The position numbers and the translations under genes were made by a program. This document shows, piece after piece, positions 26,982 through 36,742 of a DNA stretch of 64,000 nucleotides (positions are counted from its first letter, which is position 1; each line of letters opens with the position of its first letter). This DNA is from Flammeovirgaceae bacterium UBA6059 (GTDB lineage: Bacteria > Bacteroidota > Bacteroidia > Cytophagales > Cyclobacteriaceae), in the NCBI GenBank assembly GCA_002435755.1, contig DIYH01000031.1:20060-84059 (forward strand). The letters run 5' to 3'. Below the pieces are notes generated by a model, which did no database searches, had not been told where the DNA came from, and was given only the letters and a program-made list of their open reading frames with translations.

Positions 26982-28354
26982 TGAATAAGGAGCGATTGTT
27001 TGCCAATTTATGGATTGCGATGGAGGCGGTCCTGGCCAATAGGGTGCGCTCGATGCTGACAGCTTTAGGGATCATCTTCGGGGTGGCGGCTGTTATCGCT
27101 ATGCTCGCTATCGGCAATGGTGCGCAAAAGGAGATACTTGAGCAGATCAAACTAGTAGGTGTCAACAATATCATTATCAAACCGGTCGTCGAACAATCTG
27201 AAGAAAATCTCGCAGAGGAAGATGAAGAGGAAGGCAAGGAGAGCAAGAAGTTCTCTACAGGGTTGACATTGGATGATAAGAAATCGATCCATGCCTCCAT
27301 ACCTGGGATCCAGACCATCAGCCCGGAGATATTGATCGACACCTACATAATCAACAGCGGAGTAAGGAGGTCTGCCAAGCTCATAGGTGTTGAACCTTCC
27401 TACTTTGAGATTTTTAGCTTCAATCTTGCTGAAGGTAAGATGTTTAATGATACCCAACTCGAAAAGGGTGAAACAGTGTGTATCATTGGAAAATCGATTA
27501 AGTCCAGGTTCTTCCCTTCGCAAAACCCTATCGGAAAGTACTTAAAGTGCGGACCCAATTGGTTGAAGGTCATTGGGGTACTGGAGGAAAGGCTGATCAG
27601 TCAAAGCAGTATCAGCAAGCTCGGTATCAGAGACTACAATATGGATGTTTACACGCCGCTCCAGACCATTCTGGTAAGGTATAAGAATAGAGCACTGTTG
27701 ACAGAAGAGATGATACAGTCGGCCAACCGTGGTTCGGCAGGGTTCGTTCGTTTTGGGAGCGCCCCGGTGAGCACCGAAGCTGAAGTAAGCCAAAATCCTA
27801 ACTACCATCAGCTTGATCGAATGGTCGTACAGGTCGCCGAAACGAACAAGCTAAATGCTACTGCTGATGTGATCGTACGGATGCTTGAGCGAAAGCACAA
27901 TGAGGTCATCGATTATGAAATCGAAATACCGGAGTTACTCTTGAAACAACAGCAGCGGACTAATGATATATTTAGCTACGTTCTTGGAGCAATTGCGGGT
28001 ATTTCGCTGATCGTGGGGGGTATCGGGATCATGAATATCATGCTGGCTGCTGTACTGGAAAGGATCAAGGAAATCGGGCTCAGGCTTTCGATCGGTGCAA
28101 AGAAGTCTGATATCATCAACCAGTTTATGTTCGAGTCGATGATGATCAGTTTTTCTGGCGGGGTGATAGGTATTTTTCTGGGTGTCTTCATGGCTTTGGC
28201 AGTGAGCAGATTTGCGGAGATCCCGACTGTCATTTCTTTTGGATCTATACTGATCTCATTTGGCGTGGCTATCGCAATTGGGCTCATCTTCGGGATTTTC
28301 CCTGCTCGCAAGGCTGCCCTGCAAGATCCTATCACCTCACTCAGATATGAATAA
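26981..28354 (+). CDS. MacB-type ABC transporter permease (no ATPase domain)
   Basis: The 457-aa permease has a first transmembrane helix at about 20-42 (RVRSMLTALGIIFGVAAVIAMLAIGNGAQ), a MacB periplasmic core domain (about 45-315) and three C-terminal FtsX helices. The last of these includes GAIAGISLIVGGIGIMNIMLAAVLERIKEIGLRLSIGAKKSDI and a C-terminal GIFPARKAALQDPITSLRYE signature. The periplasmic domain carries an unusual acidic run (about 66-77, EEDEEEGKE). The ATP-binding domain fused in MacB is missing, and no ATPase gene is present in the window, so a partner encoded elsewhere is required. The ATG at 26981 is preferred to the TTG three bases earlier because it overlaps the upstream stop. 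Confidence 0.88.
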   Translation: MNKERLFANLWIAMEAVLANRVRSMLTALGIIFGVAAVIAMLAIGNGAQKEILEQIKLVGVNNIIIKPVVEQSEENLAEEDEEEGKESKKFSTGLTLDDKKSIHASIPGIQTISPEILIDTYIINSGVRRSAKLIGVEPSYFEIFSFNLAEGKMFNDTQLEKGETVCIIGKSIKSRFFPSQNPIGKYLKCGPNWLKVIGVLEERLISQSSISKLGIRDYNMDVYTPLQTILVRYKNRALLTEEMIQSANRGSAGFVRFGSAPVSTEAEVSQNPNYHQLDRMVVQVAETNKLNATADVIVRMLERKHNEVIDYEIEIPELLLKQQQRTNDIFSYVLGAIAGISLIVGGIGIMNIMLAAVLERIKEIGLRLSIGAKKSDIINQFMFESMMISFSGGVIGIFLGVFMALAVSRFAEIPTVISFGSILISFGVAIAIGLIFGIFPARKAALQDPITSLRYE

Positions 28355-29792
28355 ACTACTCTTTTTCGTAGCGCTCTTGACAATTCCGATAGGGACTAAA
28401 GCGCAGACCGTCTATACACTGAATAATATCATAGAGCTGGCTAAAGCACAGTCGCCTGAAGCTAAGCAGGCAGAGACGCTAAAGGAAAACCGATTTTGGC
28501 AGTATCGCTTTTTCAGATCTAACTATAACCCTCAGTTGGCGGTCAGCGGTAACATCCCCGGCTACAATCGTGACTTTTTGCAGAACCGGCTGGATGACGG
28601 CACCATTTCGTTTATCGATAGGGAGCAGCTGAGTTCTTCACTCAACCTGGGCCTATCGCAACCAATATCTCTGACAGGGGGAAGGATATCGGTCAACTCC
28701 AGGGTGCGGCAGTTTGATGATCTCTCCAATGACATCACGCAGTGGAACTCGACCTTGTTTGACGTTACACTGGATCAGCCGCTGTTCGCATTCAACGAGC
28801 TGGCGTGGGACAAGAAAACAGAGCCGATCCGCTTCGAAGAGTCCAAAAGAAGCTATGTTGAGGAGATGGAGTTTGTGTCGCGAACGGCAGTCCAGAGGTT
28901 CTTTGACTATCTGGATGCCCAGGTCAACTACCAGATCGCTGAGTTTAACCTGGCCAACAATGACACCATCTACAATATCGAACAAGGGCGGTACAATATT
29001 GGTACAGCTTCTGAGGATAAGCTTCTGCAAGTAGAGCTACAACTGCTTAGATCAAAGCAGGACCTGGCGCAGGCAGAACTCGACCAGCAGACATCACGGC
29101 TTGCACTGAGGACCTACATTGGCTTAAATGAGGACATTCCTTTTGACCTGGCTCTACCGGAAGGGATCCTGGACTTTGCGGTCAATGAGGAGGTAGCGCT
29201 TGAGTATGCAAAGGACAATCGCTCTGACTTCATTGCATTTGAACGACGAAGGATCGAAGCTGCGGGTGAGGTGGCAGAAGCCAAAGGAGAGCGGTTTCAA
29301 GTTGACCTCAACGCCAGCTTTGGACTGAATAGTGCCGGAAATACGTTCAATGAATCCTATCAGGATCCGGGGAATCAGCAGGTGTTCAATATCGGCTTGT
29401 ACGTGCCTATTGTAGACTGGGGGAGGAACCAGGCACGTATCAAAACGGCACTGGCCAACAAGCAACTCACGGACTATGTGATCGCCCAGGAAGAGCAGAA
29501 CTTTGAGCAGGAGATACTGACCTTGGTTAGGCAACTCGATGTATTGAAGCAGCAAATAGAGATATCTAAGAAATCAGATGAAGTCGCCCAGAAGAGATAC
29601 GAGGTAGCCCAAAACAGGTACCTAATTGGAAAGATCGACATTACTAACCTGAACATCGCTCTTAATGAAAAGGACCAGGCCAAACGCAGCTATATCAGCT
29701 CGTTGCGGTCTTTTTGGATTGCCTACTACGACCTCAGGAGGCTGACACTCTATGATTTTGCGAATGATCGGTTGTTGTATGTAAAGGACTGA
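28347..29792 (+). CDS. TolC-family outer membrane efflux protein
   Basis: The 481-aa outer-membrane channel component starts at the ATG 28347, which overlaps the permease stop by 8 nt and gives a clean signal peptide (MNKLLFFVALLTIPIGTKAQ). A longer open frame from 28260 only extends into the permease gene. Two long alpha-helical repeats are visible: TLNNIIELAKAQSPEAKQAE at the start, IGTASEDKLLQVELQLLRSKQDLAQAELDQQ, and a second copy with SDEVAQKRYEVAQNRYLIGKIDITNLNIALNEKDQAKRSYISSLR. Together with the adaptor and permease it makes a three-gene tripartite exporter. Confidence 0.88.
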   Translation: MNKLLFFVALLTIPIGTKAQTVYTLNNIIELAKAQSPEAKQAETLKENRFWQYRFFRSNYNPQLAVSGNIPGYNRDFLQNRLDDGTISFIDREQLSSSLNLGLSQPISLTGGRISVNSRVRQFDDLSNDITQWNSTLFDVTLDQPLFAFNELAWDKKTEPIRFEESKRSYVEEMEFVSRTAVQRFFDYLDAQVNYQIAEFNLANNDTIYNIEQGRYNIGTASEDKLLQVELQLLRSKQDLAQAELDQQTSRLALRTYIGLNEDIPFDLALPEGILDFAVNEEVALEYAKDNRSDFIAFERRRIEAAGEVAEAKGERFQVDLNASFGLNSAGNTFNESYQDPGNQQVFNIGLYVPIVDWGRNQARIKTALANKQLTDYVIAQEEQNFEQEILTLVRQLDVLKQQIEISKKSDEVAQKRYEVAQNRYLIGKIDITNLNIALNEKDQAKRSYISSLRSFWIAYYDLRRLTLYDFANDRLLYVKD

Positions 29793-29859
29793 TTGGGGAT
29801 CAAGTATTGGTTAAGAGTGAATTTATCTTCATAACTACTTCATTGAATATAAAATAGTT

Positions 29860-29887
29860 TTATATATTTACTTCGATGAATATATAA
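29860..29887. promoter_or_regulatory. Palindrome overlapping the padR start region (candidate PadR operator)
   Basis: A perfect 9-bp inverted repeat, TTATATATT (29860-29868) and AATATATAA (29879-29887), with a 10-nt spacer lies immediately before the ATG of the PadR-type gene. An AT-rich dyad of this kind in the leader suits autoregulation by a dimeric winged-helix repressor. Operator function is inferred. Confidence 0.5.
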
Positions 29888-29888
29888 T

Positions 29889-30221
29889 ATGAAGAAGAAC
29901 AGACTAGGCGAATTTCAGGAGTTGATCCTTATGGCCGTGATCGTATTGCAGGAGGAGGCCTATGGCAATGAAATTCAGCGAGAGCTAGAAGAGCGGCTGG
30001 ACGAGCGCATCAGTGTAGGAGCGGTACAGACTGGGTTGAAGCGGATGGAAGAAAAGGGATTTCTGACCTCCGAATGGGGGGAGGCAACACAAAGAAGAGG
30101 TGGTAAGCGCAAGCGTATTTATACCGCCACTCCTTACGCGCAGCAGGTGCTTCAGGAAATGAAAGATGTCAGAGCCAGTTTTTGGGAAGCAATGCCAAGG
30201 CTTGGAACAAGTAGCGCTTAA
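29889..30221 (+). CDS. PadR-family transcriptional regulator
   Basis: The 110-aa winged-helix protein of the PadR family starts with LGEFQELILMAVIVLQEEAYGNEIQRELEER (7-37) and has the wing in GEATQRRGGKRKRIYTATPYAQQVL (about 69-93). These repressors typically respond to small-molecule or envelope signals. Its stop overlaps the start of the downstream permease (TAATG), the standard Bacteroidota PadR/permease pair, so it almost certainly regulates that transporter and itself. Confidence 0.9.
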   Translation: MKKNRLGEFQELILMAVIVLQEEAYGNEIQRELEERLDERISVGAVQTGLKRMEEKGFLTSEWGEATQRRGGKRKRIYTATPYAQQVLQEMKDVRASFWEAMPRLGTSSA

Positions 30222-32824
30222 TGAAAAAAACTGACTTCATATCACCCCCTCGCTGGCCGCTTCGGTTCCTCCAACATGTGCTAAAAAGTGATTACCTGGA
30301 AGAACTTGAAGGCGATATGGAGGAGCGGTTTCTTGATAACGTGGATAGATATGGTACAAAGAAAGCAAGAGCCCATTATATCTGGGGTTCTCTTAAACTA
30401 CTACGACCTACACTGATGAAGAAGATGGGTGGGGATGTTCAATTAAATCAATACGGCATGTTTAGGCATCATTTAAAAATCTCTTGGCGGAGTATTCTTA
30501 AGAATAAAGCTTTTTCTGTACTCAACATATTAGGTCTAGCATCAGGTCTGCTTTGTAGTTTGTTAATATTCTTGTGGGTTTGGGACGAATTGGCTACTGA
30601 TAGATACCACGAAAATGCAGGAAAGCTCTATTCCGTTTATGAAAGAGCTTTTTATAATGGCCAAGTAGATGGCTACTATAATACACCTGCCCATTTATAT
30701 AGTGAGCTAAAGCACAAATTTCCTGAGGTTGAAAAGGCGAGTCCTGCCGTATGGCCTTTGGTTAGAACGTTTGCCAGTGGGTCTAAGATCTTTAAGCAAA
30801 CGGGTAATTATGTTGGCCCGGATTACTTCAGCATGTTTTCCTATAAGTTCATAGAAGGCAATGCAGCGAATGCCATTGCTGATCCGAAAGACATTGCTAT
30901 TTCAATGAGTATGGCTCAATCGTTTTTCGGTAGTGCCCAAAACGCCATAGGAAAGGTACTTACTTACGAAAATGAGAACCAATTTCAAGTATCAGCTGTC
31001 TACGAAGAGGTTGGTCCTAGCACCATGGAAGACAATGATTTTTTTCTGCACTGGAGCATCTATTGCAAGGAAAACAGTTGGACTGACAATTGGACTAACA
31101 ACTCACCCAATACCTTTATTCAGCTGGCAGATGAAGTAGATGCGGCTGCATTCGAACCCAAAATCAAGAACTTCCTAGAGGGATACAACCCAAACATTGA
31201 TGAAAACTTTAACATTGAGTTGTACATCCAACCGTATGTGGAGCGTTACTTACATTCCCACTTTGAGAACGGGCATATTTCAGGAGGAAGGATAGAGAAC
31301 GTGAGGATTTTCGGGCTGATCGCTTTTTTCATCTTGCTGATTGCCTGTATCAATTTTATGAACCTTGCTTCTGCGGGTTCATTGAGAAGGGTAAAGGAAA
31401 TAGGGGTCAGAAAGGTTTTTGGTGCCAAAAAGACCAGTTTGGTTTATCAATTCTTAGCAGAAGCTGTTCTCCTGTCATTGATCAGTGCAATTTTAGCCCT
31501 GGCCATCTTGATTATGGTACTGCCTCAGTTCAACCAGTTGGCAGGGAAGAACATCAGCTTGGCTAACCTTCCCAGATATTCCTATTTTTGGATTTTAGCG
31601 ATCTCGGTACTCACAGGTCTTATGGCGGGTAGCTATCCCGCTTTCATGCTATCTTCATTTCGTAGTTTAGATATTTTTAGAAAAAAACTAAGATCGGGTT
31701 TTGGGTTAAGATGGGTTCGTCAGGTGCTGGTTGTTTTCCAGTTTTCATTATCAGTTGTTTTAATATGTGGCATGTTGATCATTTCGAAGCAAATCGACTA
31801 CATACAAAACAAAAATCTAGGTTTTGACAGGACTAATCTTTTGACGATTCAACTAGAAGGTGATCTGGCAAAACAATACGAGGTTTTTAAGAATCGAGCA
31901 CTAAAGTTGCCCGGGGTAGTTTCCTTATCCGCAACTACCGGATCACCTTTACAAATCGGCAGTAGTACATTCAATGTAATATGGCAAGGGAAAGAGGTGA
32001 ATGACCGAACTTCGTTTGTCAATGTTCCTGCTTCAGGAGATGTTGTTAAGACATGGGGTTGTGAACTTGTTGATGGACGTGATTTTAAGGATAGCCGCAA
32101 GAATTTTGAGTATATCCTAAATGAGACCGCCGTAGAGGCCATGGGTCTTGAAGATCCTATTGGTAAACCACTAAGCCAATGGGGTATGGATGGGATGATT
32201 GTAGGTGTGATCAAGGATTTTCATTTTGAAACGATGAGAGCATCTATCGAGCCATTGGTCATTCGATATGCTTCTGATTATACACAGTTAGGGAATGTGC
32301 TGGTAAGGATTAATCCAATGAATGTCCGTCAGACAGTGACCGCTTTGGAGTCACTTCATACGGAGCTTAATCCAGCTTTCCCGTTCCAATACAATTTTAC
32401 AGATAGTCAATACGACCAACTTTATGAGAGCGAGAATATGTTTTTCAAGCTATCGCAGTACTTTTCTATTCTTGCCATTTTTATTTCGTGTCTTGGGCTT
32501 TTTGGGTTAGTGCTCTTCATGGCGCAACAAAAAGTAAAGGAAATAGGGATTCGAAAGGTGCTAGGAGCTTCACAAGTCGGTATTACGGCTTTACTGGCAA
32601 AAGACTTTTTGAAACTGGTCACGCTAGCTATAGTGATAGGGAGCCCCGTGATCTGGTATTTGATGTCTGAGTGGTTGGGAAATTACGAGTATCGTATCAA
32701 CATGCCTTGGTCGGCATTTGGCATTGCAGCTTTGATAACTGCTGGTGTTGCTCTTTTAACCTTGAGTTTTCAATCAATAAAGGCCGCCAATGCCAATCCG
32801 GTTGATTCATTAAGAAATGAATAA
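30221..32824 (+). CDS. FtsX-like ABC permease with N-terminal prefix domain
   Basis: The 867-aa protein has a permease-prefix segment (about 1-70, PPRWPLRFLQHVLKSDYLEELEGDMEERF) that accompanies PadR-linked permeases in Bacteroidota. A MacB_PCD/FtsX half follows (first helix about 95-120, three helices at about 370-485), then a second FtsX-like half (helix near 505-525 and three C-terminal helices about 750-865). The helices contain the RRVKEIGVRKVFGAKK and VKEIGIRKVLGA coupling-loop motifs. It also lacks a fused ATPase. It is translationally coupled to padR. The substrate is unknown; related permeases are thought to handle lipoproteins, peptides or toxic compounds. Confidence 0.87.
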   Translation: MKKTDFISPPRWPLRFLQHVLKSDYLEELEGDMEERFLDNVDRYGTKKARAHYIWGSLKLLRPTLMKKMGGDVQLNQYGMFRHHLKISWRSILKNKAFSVLNILGLASGLLCSLLIFLWVWDELATDRYHENAGKLYSVYERAFYNGQVDGYYNTPAHLYSELKHKFPEVEKASPAVWPLVRTFASGSKIFKQTGNYVGPDYFSMFSYKFIEGNAANAIADPKDIAISMSMAQSFFGSAQNAIGKVLTYENENQFQVSAVYEEVGPSTMEDNDFFLHWSIYCKENSWTDNWTNNSPNTFIQLADEVDAAAFEPKIKNFLEGYNPNIDENFNIELYIQPYVERYLHSHFENGHISGGRIENVRIFGLIAFFILLIACINFMNLASAGSLRRVKEIGVRKVFGAKKTSLVYQFLAEAVLLSLISAILALAILIMVLPQFNQLAGKNISLANLPRYSYFWILAISVLTGLMAGSYPAFMLSSFRSLDIFRKKLRSGFGLRWVRQVLVVFQFSLSVVLICGMLIISKQIDYIQNKNLGFDRTNLLTIQLEGDLAKQYEVFKNRALKLPGVVSLSATTGSPLQIGSSTFNVIWQGKEVNDRTSFVNVPASGDVVKTWGCELVDGRDFKDSRKNFEYILNETAVEAMGLEDPIGKPLSQWGMDGMIVGVIKDFHFETMRASIEPLVIRYASDYTQLGNVLVRINPMNVRQTVTALESLHTELNPAFPFQYNFTDSQYDQLYESENMFFKLSQYFSILAIFISCLGLFGLVLFMAQQKVKEIGIRKVLGASQVGITALLAKDFLKLVTLAIVIGSPVIWYLMSEWLGNYEYRINMPWSAFGIAALITAGVALLTLSFQSIKAANANPVDSLRNE

Positions 32825-32941
32825 TAAAAATGTAATGGCTTAAGCCTAGGTACTTATTCAACTTGACGGCAGGGGTTTGCGGATGGTAAACTTGTAGCAA
32901 AAGCGCTCCAGCTCTGTATCATAATCAAATCATACCATTTC

Positions 32942-33364
32942 ATGATAGTGATCAGTGTAGAACCTCAGGGTTTTAGTAAATTGACCTTGGTGAAGAAAAT
33001 GGGTCACATATTAATAGTGCTGGCTGCTATGTTGCTATTGCTACATACGCTGCTGCCCCATGAGCATCATAGCGAGCTAGACGCGATTGAGCATTTTCAA
33101 GCGCACCAGCAGGCTTCATCTATCTTCGACTACCTCAGGTTAGCATTTCATTTCAGCCCAGGACAGAATCACCTGGAAGACTATCAGACTTCAGGTTATG
33201 ATCTTTCACTGATCTCGCCTTTTATATTGATCAACACTGATCAGCCGGTTGTGCTGATGACATCCGAGACCCTTGTCAAAAATATCCCACCCTATTTATC
33301 TGAATTAAGGATAAAATACCTACATCCTTCTCTAAGTTTTAGAGGGCCACCCCGATTGGTCTAA
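32942..33364 (+). CDS. Small His-rich membrane-associated protein upstream of cusA
   Basis: The 140-aa protein is not assigned to a family. Its likely functional start is the GTG at 32990 or the ATG at 32999, which gives a short signal (MGHILIVLAAMLLLLHTLLP) followed by an HEHH cluster and several further His residues within 40-65 of the full frame. The C-terminus ends FRGPPRLV. Small His-containing exported proteins of this shape recur beside CusA/CzcA genes in Bacteroidota, so it may bind metal in the periplasm. The relation to the pump genes is positional, and a transposon-like inverted repeat separates it from cusA. Confidence 0.55.
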   Translation: MIVISVEPQGFSKLTLVKKMGHILIVLAAMLLLLHTLLPHEHHSELDAIEHFQAHQQASSIFDYLRLAFHFSPGQNHLEDYQTSGYDLSLISPFILINTDQPVVLMTSETLVKNIPPYLSELRIKYLHPSLSFRGPPRLV

Positions 33365-33372
33365 GAGATTCT

Positions 33373-33486
33373 GTCTCAAAAGTGTCCATTGGTCAGGTTG
33401 AGCTTGTCAAAATCTGGTTTCCTATTCTTTCAGGCAGTTAGACTTGCTCAGTGTGACATCCTATATGTTGAGAACGATTTTGAGAC
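33373..33486. repeat. MITE-like inverted-repeat element
   Basis: A 114-bp element has perfect 9-bp terminal inverted repeats (GTCTCAAAA / TTTTGAGAC). Inside them is a second imperfect inverted pair, GTCAGGTTGAGC (33392-33403) and GCTCAGTGTGAC (33446-33457). It lies in the gap between the His-rich gene and cusA and has no coding capacity. The core resembles a TGAGCTTGTC-type intergenic repeat I associate with Bacteroidota genomes. Confidence 0.5.
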
Positions 33487-33526
33487 TATCCCTGCGCTTA
33501 TCTGTGTCTTCTAAACTCTAATTTCC

Positions 33527-36500
33527 ATGTTGGATCTCATCATTCGGTTTAGCTTGAAAAACAAGCTGATCGTACTCTTATTCACATTTGCGGTAGCGGC
33601 ATATGGTATATATGCCTTGCTCAATATTCCGATAGGGGCGGTACCTGACGTGACTAACAACCAAGTGCAGGTCATCACAACTTCGCGTAATCTTTCCACT
33701 CAGGATGTGGAGCAGTTTATCACTTATCCTGTGGAGCTTGAGATGGCCAACCTGCTCGGGGTGAAGGAGATACGCTCTATCTCTAAGTTTGGGCTTTCGG
33801 TAGTGACCATTGTCTTTGATGATGAGTTGGGGACATATCTGCCAAGACAGCTCATTGCCGAGAAGATAAAAAGCGCATCTGCGAATATTCCTGAAGGGTT
33901 TGGTACTCCGGAGATGGGCCCCATCACCACAGGGCTCGGCGAGATCTACCAATATGTGCTGGATGTAGCGCCAGAGTATAAAGGCAAGTATTCCCCTATG
34001 GACTTACGTACTATTCAGGATTGGATAGTCAAACGACAGCTATCTGGGATACCCGGGGTGGTAGAGGTCAATACATGGGGAGGTTTTTTGAAACAGTATG
34101 AAGTGGTTGTACAGCCCGATCATCTACACGCAATGAACCTGTCTGTGGCCGACGTGTTTGAGGCACTAGAAAAAAATAATAATATAGCAGGTGGTGGATA
34201 CATTGAGAAGGCTGATCAGGCATACTTCATTCGAGGAGAAGGTCTGGTAAAGAACATCGCCGATGTGGAGAGCATTGTCGTCAGTCATGGTGAGGGACTG
34301 CCCGTGTACATCCGGGATATTGGCAAAGTCACCTATGGATATGCTACGCGGTTTGGGGCGATCACTGCCAATGGGGAAGGGGAGCAGGTGCTTGGCCAGG
34401 TAATGATGTTGAAGAATGCGGACTCCAAGGCTGTGATAGAGGCCGTCAAGGCACGTGTGGCGAGCGTACAGGATGCCCTACCGGAAGGAATTACCATCAA
34501 CCCCTTTCTTGAGCGCAGTGAGCTGATAGCCAAGACCACAGCTACCATCACAGAAAACCTGATACTGGGCTGTCTGATTGTAGTGTTTGTAGTAGTGCTA
34601 CTGTTGGGCAACCTGCGTACGGGCCTGGTAGTTGCCTCGATCATACCACTTTGTTTACTATTTGCCCTGTCGCTGATGTACATCTTTGGTGTAGATGCCA
34701 ATCTGATGAGTCTGGGAGCCATTGACTTTGGTATTATCATCGATGGCGCGGTGATCATCGTAGAGTACACTGCCTATCAGATCACATCCAGGAAGTCTGA
34801 AATATTAGCCAAATCTCCTTCCGAGAGCTGCAAATTCATTGACAAACTAACCTATGAGGGAGCCTCCAGGATGATGAACTCCGCTGTGTTTGGTCAGCTG
34901 ATCATCATTATCGTCTTCATACCCGTCCTTTCTTTGGCGAATGTAGAGGGCAAGATGTTCAAGCCTATGGCACTGACTTTCTGCTTTGCATTAATAGGAG
35001 CGATGATCTTCTGCTTCACTTATGTGCCGGTGATATCAAGTATGTTCCTAAGACCCTCGAAAGAAGGCAAACCCAATTTTTCAGAACGACTCATCCAGGC
35101 TATACAGCGGATGTATCGACCATTGTTGCGGCAGGCGATCGACCATTCCCGCCCTGTGCTGGTGGGTGCGGTGGCCATACTTTTGGCGGTAGGTTATCTC
35201 TTTACCACGCTAGGAGGTGAATTTGTACCAACACTAGATGAGGGAGACTTTGTCATACAGCCTGTACTTAAGACTGGAACCTCGCTAAGTCGTACAGTAG
35301 AGTTGACAACAGAGATCGAGCAAGTCATCAAAAGGTTTCCGGAGGTCAACCAGGTAGTTACCAGGATTGGGGCTGCCGAAGTACCTACCGACCCCATGTC
35401 GATGGAAGAGACGGATGTCATCATTACACTCAATGACAAATCAACCTGGACATCCACAGGTAGTAAAGATGAGCTGGCGGACAATATCAAAGCGGCCTTG
35501 CTCAAGCAGATCCCAGGTGTCGACTATGAATTTACCCAGCCTATCGAGATGCGCTTTAACGAATTGATCACCGGTGTGCGGGCAGACCTGGCCATCAAGA
35601 TATTTGGTGAGGATCTTGAGGTGCTGGCGAAAAAGGCTGCTGAGATCGAAGTGCTCATCGAGGATGTGGAGGGCGCGTCTGACATTACGGTAGAAAAAGT
35701 AGATGGGCTCCCTCAGATGAGCGTGGTGTACGATCGTCAAAAGATCGCTCGCTACGGGCTCAACATCACTGATGTCAACGATGTGATCACCATGGGCTTT
35801 GCCGGAAAGACAGCAGGTAGCATCTTCGAGGGTGAGCGTCGCTTTGATCTGGTGGTGCGGTTTGATCAGAAGGACCGTCTGGATATAACCAACATTCGCA
35901 ATAGCTATGTGACCACTATGGAAGGCCAGCAGGTGCCATTACATGAGCTAGCACAAATAGCCTATACCAAAGGCCCGGCCAAGATATCACGTGACGACAC
36001 CAAGCGCAGGATTGTAGTAGGTGTCAATGTGCGCAACCGTGACCTTCAGTCGGTGGTGGATGATGTCAGTGCCTTGATCAAGGAGCAGATCAAATTGCCT
36101 CCGGGCTACTTGATCACCTATGGAGGACAGTTTGAAAACTTGCAAAGTGCAAGAGACCGATTGACCTATGCCGTGCCAGTAGCGCTGCTGTTGATTTTCA
36201 TACTGCTGTATTTCGCATTTAACTCGTTGAAGGAGGCATTGATGGTCTACAGCGCGATACCACTAGCTGCTGTAGGCGGTGTATTGTTCCTTTGGATACG
36301 TGGTATGCCGTTTAGTATTTCTGCGGGTGTGGGATTCATAGCCCTCTTTGGTATAGCCGTGCTCAACGGTATCGTACTCATCGAGCATTTCAAACAGCTC
36401 AAACTATCGGGTTTCGATGATCTACGTTCGTTGATCATTGAGGGTACGACCCAGCGTCTGAGGCCTGTCTTGTTGACCGCTTCAGCAGCGGCACTCGGCT

Positions 36501-36742
36501 TTTTACCTATGGCCATCTCTACATCCGCCGGAGCAGAGGTGCAACGCCCGTTAGCCACCGTGGTGATTGGTGGCCTGATCACGGCGACCCTATTGACGCT
36601 AGTTGTATTACCTGTACTGTACTATCTGTTGTCTGGTACCCCAATGAAAGGAAAGTCTTCGAAGAGTGCGTTGGCACTACTGCTTTTGGTCATACCATTT
36701 GCATATCAGATCACTGTCTTAACCAGTCAACAAAACTATTGA
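33527..36742 (+). CDS. Heavy-metal efflux RND transporter (CusA/CzcA family)
   Basis: The 1071-aa inner-membrane proton-driven pump expels metal ions from periplasm and cytoplasm. HME-RND features are an N-terminal helix with AVAAYGIYALLNIPIGAVPDVTNNQVQV, a TM4 proton-relay motif (GAIDFGIIIDGAVIIVEY), the second-half GEFVPTLDEGD and ALFGIAVLNGIVLIEHF, plus RRLRPVLLTA-like sequence (TQRLRPVLLTASAAALGFLPM). Metal specificity is not readable. The gene overlaps its adaptor (next gene) by 4 nt. No TolC partner is encoded in this operon; outer-membrane components occur elsewhere in the window. Confidence 0.93.
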   Translation: MLDLIIRFSLKNKLIVLLFTFAVAAYGIYALLNIPIGAVPDVTNNQVQVITTSRNLSTQDVEQFITYPVELEMANLLGVKEIRSISKFGLSVVTIVFDDELGTYLPRQLIAEKIKSASANIPEGFGTPEMGPITTGLGEIYQYVLDVAPEYKGKYSPMDLRTIQDWIVKRQLSGIPGVVEVNTWGGFLKQYEVVVQPDHLHAMNLSVADVFEALEKNNNIAGGGYIEKADQAYFIRGEGLVKNIADVESIVVSHGEGLPVYIRDIGKVTYGYATRFGAITANGEGEQVLGQVMMLKNADSKAVIEAVKARVASVQDALPEGITINPFLERSELIAKTTATITENLILGCLIVVFVVVLLLGNLRTGLVVASIIPLCLLFALSLMYIFGVDANLMSLGAIDFGIIIDGAVIIVEYTAYQITSRKSEILAKSPSESCKFIDKLTYEGASRMMNSAVFGQLIIIIVFIPVLSLANVEGKMFKPMALTFCFALIGAMIFCFTYVPVISSMFLRPSKEGKPNFSERLIQAIQRMYRPLLRQAIDHSRPVLVGAVAILLAVGYLFTTLGGEFVPTLDEGDFVIQPVLKTGTSLSRTVELTTEIEQVIKRFPEVNQVVTRIGAAEVPTDPMSMEETDVIITLNDKSTWTSTGSKDELADNIKAALLKQIPGVDYEFTQPIEMRFNELITGVRADLAIKIFGEDLEVLAKKAAEIEVLIEDVEGASDITVEKVDGLPQMSVVYDRQKIARYGLNITDVNDVITMGFAGKTAGSIFEGERRFDLVVRFDQKDRLDITNIRNSYVTTMEGQQVPLHELAQIAYTKGPAKISRDDTKRRIVVGVNVRNRDLQSVVDDVSALIKEQIKLPPGYLITYGGQFENLQSARDRLTYAVPVALLLIFILLYFAFNSLKEALMVYSAIPLAAVGGVLFLWIRGMPFSISAGVGFIALFGIAVLNGIVLIEHFKQLKLSGFDDLRSLIIEGTTQRLRPVLLTASAAALGFLPMAISTSAGAEVQRPLATVVIGGLITATLLTLVVLPVLYYLLSGTPMKGKSSKSALALLLLVIPFAYQITVLTSQQNY

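Noticed and set aside
28260..28346. Upstream extension of the TolC-family gene
   Set aside because: It lies within the permease frame and lacks a signal peptide, while the ATG at 28347 gives a typical one.
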